DNA of 64,000 nt. It comes from Glutamicibacter sp002979865 (GTDB taxonomy: Bacteria; Actinomycetota; Actinomycetes; Actinomycetales; Micrococcaceae). The position numbers and the translations under genes were made by a program. Below are positions 61,632 to 64,000 of the stretch, piece after piece; the stretch's first letter is position 1, and each line of letters begins with the position of its first letter. The notes beneath the pieces were generated by a model. It made no database searches. It had not been told where the DNA came from and saw only the letters and a list, made by a program, of their open reading frames with translations. The DNA lies in NCBI RefSeq assembly GCF_050030965.1, contig NZ_CP188297.1, positions 124,001 through 188,000 on the forward strand. Direction: 5' to 3'.

Positions 61632-61901
61632 CTACGCTGCGGTACCAAGCACAGCGTTGTCAGCAACGATCACTACGCGATCCGAATCAACAGAGAAGAA
61701 GCCTCCGTCGATCTGGACCGAGAAGCGGGACTCGGAAACCGGTTCGATTTCCAGGTCCCCAGCGGCAAGCACGGACAGCATCGGAACGTGACCGGGCAGA
61801 ACACCGATCTCGCCGTCCACCGAACGAGCCTTGACCAGCTTCGCAGCGCCCGACCACACGAAGTGGTCAGCCGCGACGATTTCGACCTGAAGCTCAGCCA
61901 T
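61632..61901 (-). CDS. atpC: ATP synthase epsilon subunit (short form)
   Basis: From ATG 61901 the protein is only 89 residues: the N-terminal beta-sandwich ('ELQVEIVAADHFVWSGAAK', 'GEIGVLPGHVPMLSVL') is present. The C-terminal two-helix regulatory domain found in longer epsilon subunits is missing. It still joins gamma to the c-ring rotor, but helix-mediated inhibition of ATP hydrolysis would be lost. Two bases separate it from atpD. Confidence 0.9.
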   Translation of the reverse strand: MAELQVEIVAADHFVWSGAAKLVKARSVDGEIGVLPGHVPMLSVLAAGDLEIEPVSESRFSVQIDGGFFSVDSDRVVIVADNAVLGTAA

Positions 61902-61903
61902 AA

Positions 61904-63349
61904 TTAGCTGGCCTTCTGGATTTCGGCCCACTGGCGCTCGACGTCGTCAAGACCGCCGATGTTGAAGAACGCCTGCTCTGCAATGTGGTCCAATTCGCCA
62001 TCGCAAATGGCCTTGAAGCCTTCGATGGTGTCCTTGATCGATACGGTCGAGCCCTCGACACCGGTGAACTGCTTTGCGGTGTAGGTGTTCTGCGAGAGGA
62101 ACTGCTGGATACGGCGTGCACGGGCAACGACGATCTTGTCCTCTTCGCCCAGCTCGTCGATACCGAGGATCGCGATGATGTCCTGCAGTTCCTTGTTCTT
62201 CTGCAGAATGGCCTTCACGCGGATGGCTACATCGTAGTGATCCTGGCCAATGTACTGCGGATCCAGGATTCGCGAGGTCGAGGTCAGCGGGTCGATCGCC
62301 GGGTACAGGCCGCGCGACGCGATTTCACGCGACAGCTCGGTGGTTGCATCCAAGTGGGCGAAGGTTGCTGCTGGAGCCGGGTCGGTGTAGTCATCGGCCG
62401 GGACGTAGACAGCCTGCATCGAGGTGATCGAGCGGCCCTTCGTCGAGGTGATGCGTTCCTGCAGCAGACCCATTTCATCGGCCAAGTTCGGCTGGTAGCC
62501 CACGGCGGAAGGCATGCGGCCCAGCAGGGTCGACACCTCGGAACCGGCCTGGGTGAAGCGGAAGATGTTGTCGATGAACAGCAGCACGTCCTGGTTCTGG
62601 ACATCGCGGAAGTATTCCGCCATGGTCAGAGCCGACAGTGCCACGCGCAAACGGGTTCCAGGTGGCTCATCCATCTGGCCGAACACCAGTGCGGTGTCCT
62701 TCAGGACGTTTGCCTCGTCCATTTCGACCCAGAGGTCGTTGCCTTCACGGGTGCGCTCGCCAACACCGGCGAATACCGAGGTACCACCGAAGTTACGTGC
62801 AACACGGGTGATCATTTCCTGGATCAGCACGGTCTTGCCAACGCCGGCGCCGCCGAACAGGCCGATCTTGCCGCCCTTGATGTACGGGGTCAGGAGGTCG
62901 ATCGACTTGATGCCGGTTTCCAGCATTTCGGTCGAGCCCTCGAGCTCCGAGAACTTCGGAGGCTGGCGGTGGATTGGCCAACGCTCGGTGACCTGGATCT
63001 CCGAGTTGTCAACGTCCAGGGCGTCGCCCAGAACGTTGAAGATGTGGCCCTTGACGCCGTCGCCTACTGGGACGGAGATAGCAGCGCCGGTATCGGTCAC
63101 CGAAGCACCGCGGACCAGGCCGTCGGTGGCCTGCAGCGATACTGCGCGGACCAGGCCCTCACCGAGGTGCTGGCTGGTCTCGAAGGTGATCTTCTTGGTT
63201 TCGCCGTTGAGGGTCAGCTCAGCGGTCAGTGCGTTGTAGATAGCAGGCAGTGCGTCGGCTGGGAACTCGACGTCCACGACCGGGCCAGTCACGCGCGCGA
63301 TGCGACCGATGGCCCCTGCGGTAACCTGCTCGTTGAGTTGGGCAGTCAT
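61904..63349 (-). CDS. atpD: ATP synthase beta subunit
   Basis: The catalytic F1 subunit is 481 residues from ATG 63349. Walker A 'GGAGVGKTVLIQEMITRVAR', Walker B 'DVLLFIDNIFRFTQAG', 'PSAVGYQPNLADEMG' and the C-terminal 'GIDELGEEDKIVVARARRIQ' segment are present. The start lies 35 bases after the atpG stop. Confidence 0.98.
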   Translation of the reverse strand: MTAQLNEQVTAGAIGRIARVTGPVVDVEFPADALPAIYNALTAELTLNGETKKITFETSQHLGEGLVRAVSLQATDGLVRGASVTDTGAAISVPVGDGVKGHIFNVLGDALDVDNSEIQVTERWPIHRQPPKFSELEGSTEMLETGIKSIDLLTPYIKGGKIGLFGGAGVGKTVLIQEMITRVARNFGGTSVFAGVGERTREGNDLWVEMDEANVLKDTALVFGQMDEPPGTRLRVALSALTMAEYFRDVQNQDVLLFIDNIFRFTQAGSEVSTLLGRMPSAVGYQPNLADEMGLLQERITSTKGRSITSMQAVYVPADDYTDPAPAATFAHLDATTELSREIASRGLYPAIDPLTSTSRILDPQYIGQDHYDVAIRVKAILQKNKELQDIIAILGIDELGEEDKIVVARARRIQQFLSQNTYTAKQFTGVEGSTVSIKDTIEGFKAICDGELDHIAEQAFFNIGGLDDVERQWAEIQKAS

Positions 63350-63384
63350 CTTTCTCACTTCTTGTCTGGTCGGAGTATCGGTAA

Positions 63385-64000
63385 TTAGCTGTTCAGCGCG
63401 TCGGCGCCGGCGATAATTTCCGAAAGCTCCTGGGTGATTTCAGCCTGACGGGCATTGTTGAGCAATCGGGTGTACTTCTTGATCAGTTCACCAGCGTTGT
63501 CGCCTGCGGCCTTCATGGCGCGCTGGCGGGCAGCGAGCTCGGAAGCAGCGGACTGCAACTGGCAGTTGAACAGTCGAGAATCGATGTAGCGCGGAAGCAG
63601 TGCGTCAAGCACTTCTTCCGGCGATGGCTCAAACTCGTACAGTGGCAACAGCTCGTCGGTTGGAGTCTCGGATTCATCCTCGACAACCTCCAACGGCAAC
63701 AGACGGATGACCGTCGGTTCCTGCGTGACCATCGACTTGAACTGGGTGTAGACGACGTGGATCTCGTCCACGCCACCCTGCTCGAAATCGGTGTCGAAGT
63801 CCTCCAGGAGGACATCGCGCAGCTCGCGTGCGGTTTCGAAACGCGGGGAATCAGTTTCCCCGGTCCACACTCGTGCGTACTCGCGTGAACGGAAATCAAA
63901 GTAAGCCTGGGCCTTGCGGCCGACCAAGTAGGTCTTGACTTCCTTGCCTTCTTCACGCAGGAGTTCCACGAGGTGCTCTGCCTGCTTCAGAACGCTGGCG
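63385..64000 (-). CDS. atpG: ATP synthase gamma subunit, C-terminal part (cut by window edge)
   Basis: The frame is open to the right edge (ten further codons above 63969), so the N-terminus and the upstream atp genes are outside. Visible parts include 'VELLREEGKEVKTYLVGRKA', 'IHVVYTQFKSMVTQEPTVIR' and the C-terminal coiled-coil 'NAGELIKKYTRLLNNARQAE', diagnostic for gamma. It forms the central F1 shaft. Confidence 0.95.
   Translation of the reverse strand, partial: ASVLKQAEHLVELLREEGKEVKTYLVGRKAQAYFDFRSREYARVWTGETDSPRFETARELRDVLLEDFDTDFEQGGVDEIHVVYTQFKSMVTQEPTVIRLLPLEVVEDESETPTDELLPLYEFEPSPEEVLDALLPRYIDSRLFNCQLQSAASELAARQRAMKAAGDNAGELIKKYTRLLNNARQAEITQELSEIIAGADALNS

Noticed and set aside
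61985..63388. 467-residue plus-strand frame opposite atpD
   Set aside because: atpD is unmistakable on the other strand.
1..64000. CRISPR array, prophage or insertion sequence
   Set aside because: No regularly spaced repeats, transposase, integrase or phage structural genes were seen.

Overview
The window is GC-rich chromosomal DNA from a high-GC Gram-positive bacterium. Gene content and order point to a member of the Micrococcaceae (Arthrobacter/Glutamicibacter type). Supporting signs are nucS, the atpG-atpD-atpC-DUF2550 run, the pncB / clpS-DUF2017-murI cluster, DUF3039 next to a DEAD/DEAH helicase, and many GTG or TTG starts. This placement is inferred from gene families and order; no database search was possible. 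I see no prophage, insertion sequence, CRISPR array, rRNA or tRNA gene. The window is mostly housekeeping and metabolic chromosome with several small regulator-plus-transporter modules.

Layout. 1-2.7 kb: the end of a LysR-type regulator, a PadR regulator with its membrane partner, and two stretches of about 430-510 bp with no convincing gene. 2.7-7.8 kb: a divergent FadR-type regulator and an operon of a MatC-type malonate carrier, a CaiB/BaiF CoA-transferase and a fused carboxyltransferase. This looks like malonate use by an unusual enzyme set. 7.9-16.9 kb: a small HD hydrolase, a phosphoribosyltransferase, an ArsR-MFS pair, an ABC-F ATPase, an acyl desaturase, a META lipoprotein and a TetR-drug exporter pair. 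17-25 kb: a HAAS-like membrane protein and a maltose/alpha-glucoside locus (malE-malF-malG divergent from a GH13 alpha-glucosidase, then a LacI repressor) with two LacI-type operators in the divergent promoter region. 25-29 kb: a metabolite/H+ symporter, an IclR regulator and another MFS protein.

29-35 kb: sbcD-sbcC, a divergent ADP-ribosylglycohydrolase-like protein and a DnaQ-like exonuclease with a BRCT domain. 35.6-38.4 kb: an SRPBCC protein and a YtrA-type GntR/ABC operon with a near-ideal palindromic operator. 38.7-39.8 kb: an uncharacterised HNH/zinc-ribbon protein. 39.8-47.5 kb: rdgB and rph, then a divergent pair (cysteine-rich SufR-like regulator and DoxX-like membrane protein) lying where related genomes as I recall them have none, then an MBL hydrolase, murI, DUF2017, clpS, pncB and pncA. 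47.5-52.3 kb: helicase, DUF3039 and a two-gene ABC exporter. 52.3-64 kb: a YbbN-like chaperedoxin, a large unknown membrane-anchored protein, an AI-2E-family permease, a small zinc protein divergent from nucS, DUF4126, nagA, an epimerase, DUF2550 and the end of the F1 ATP synthase operon (atpC, atpD, partial atpG) entering from the right edge.

Most convergent gene pairs are separated by long GC-rich stem-loops that would stop transcription from both sides. Start codons were moved inward from the longest open frame wherever a Shine-Dalgarno sequence, signal peptide or family N-terminus supported it.
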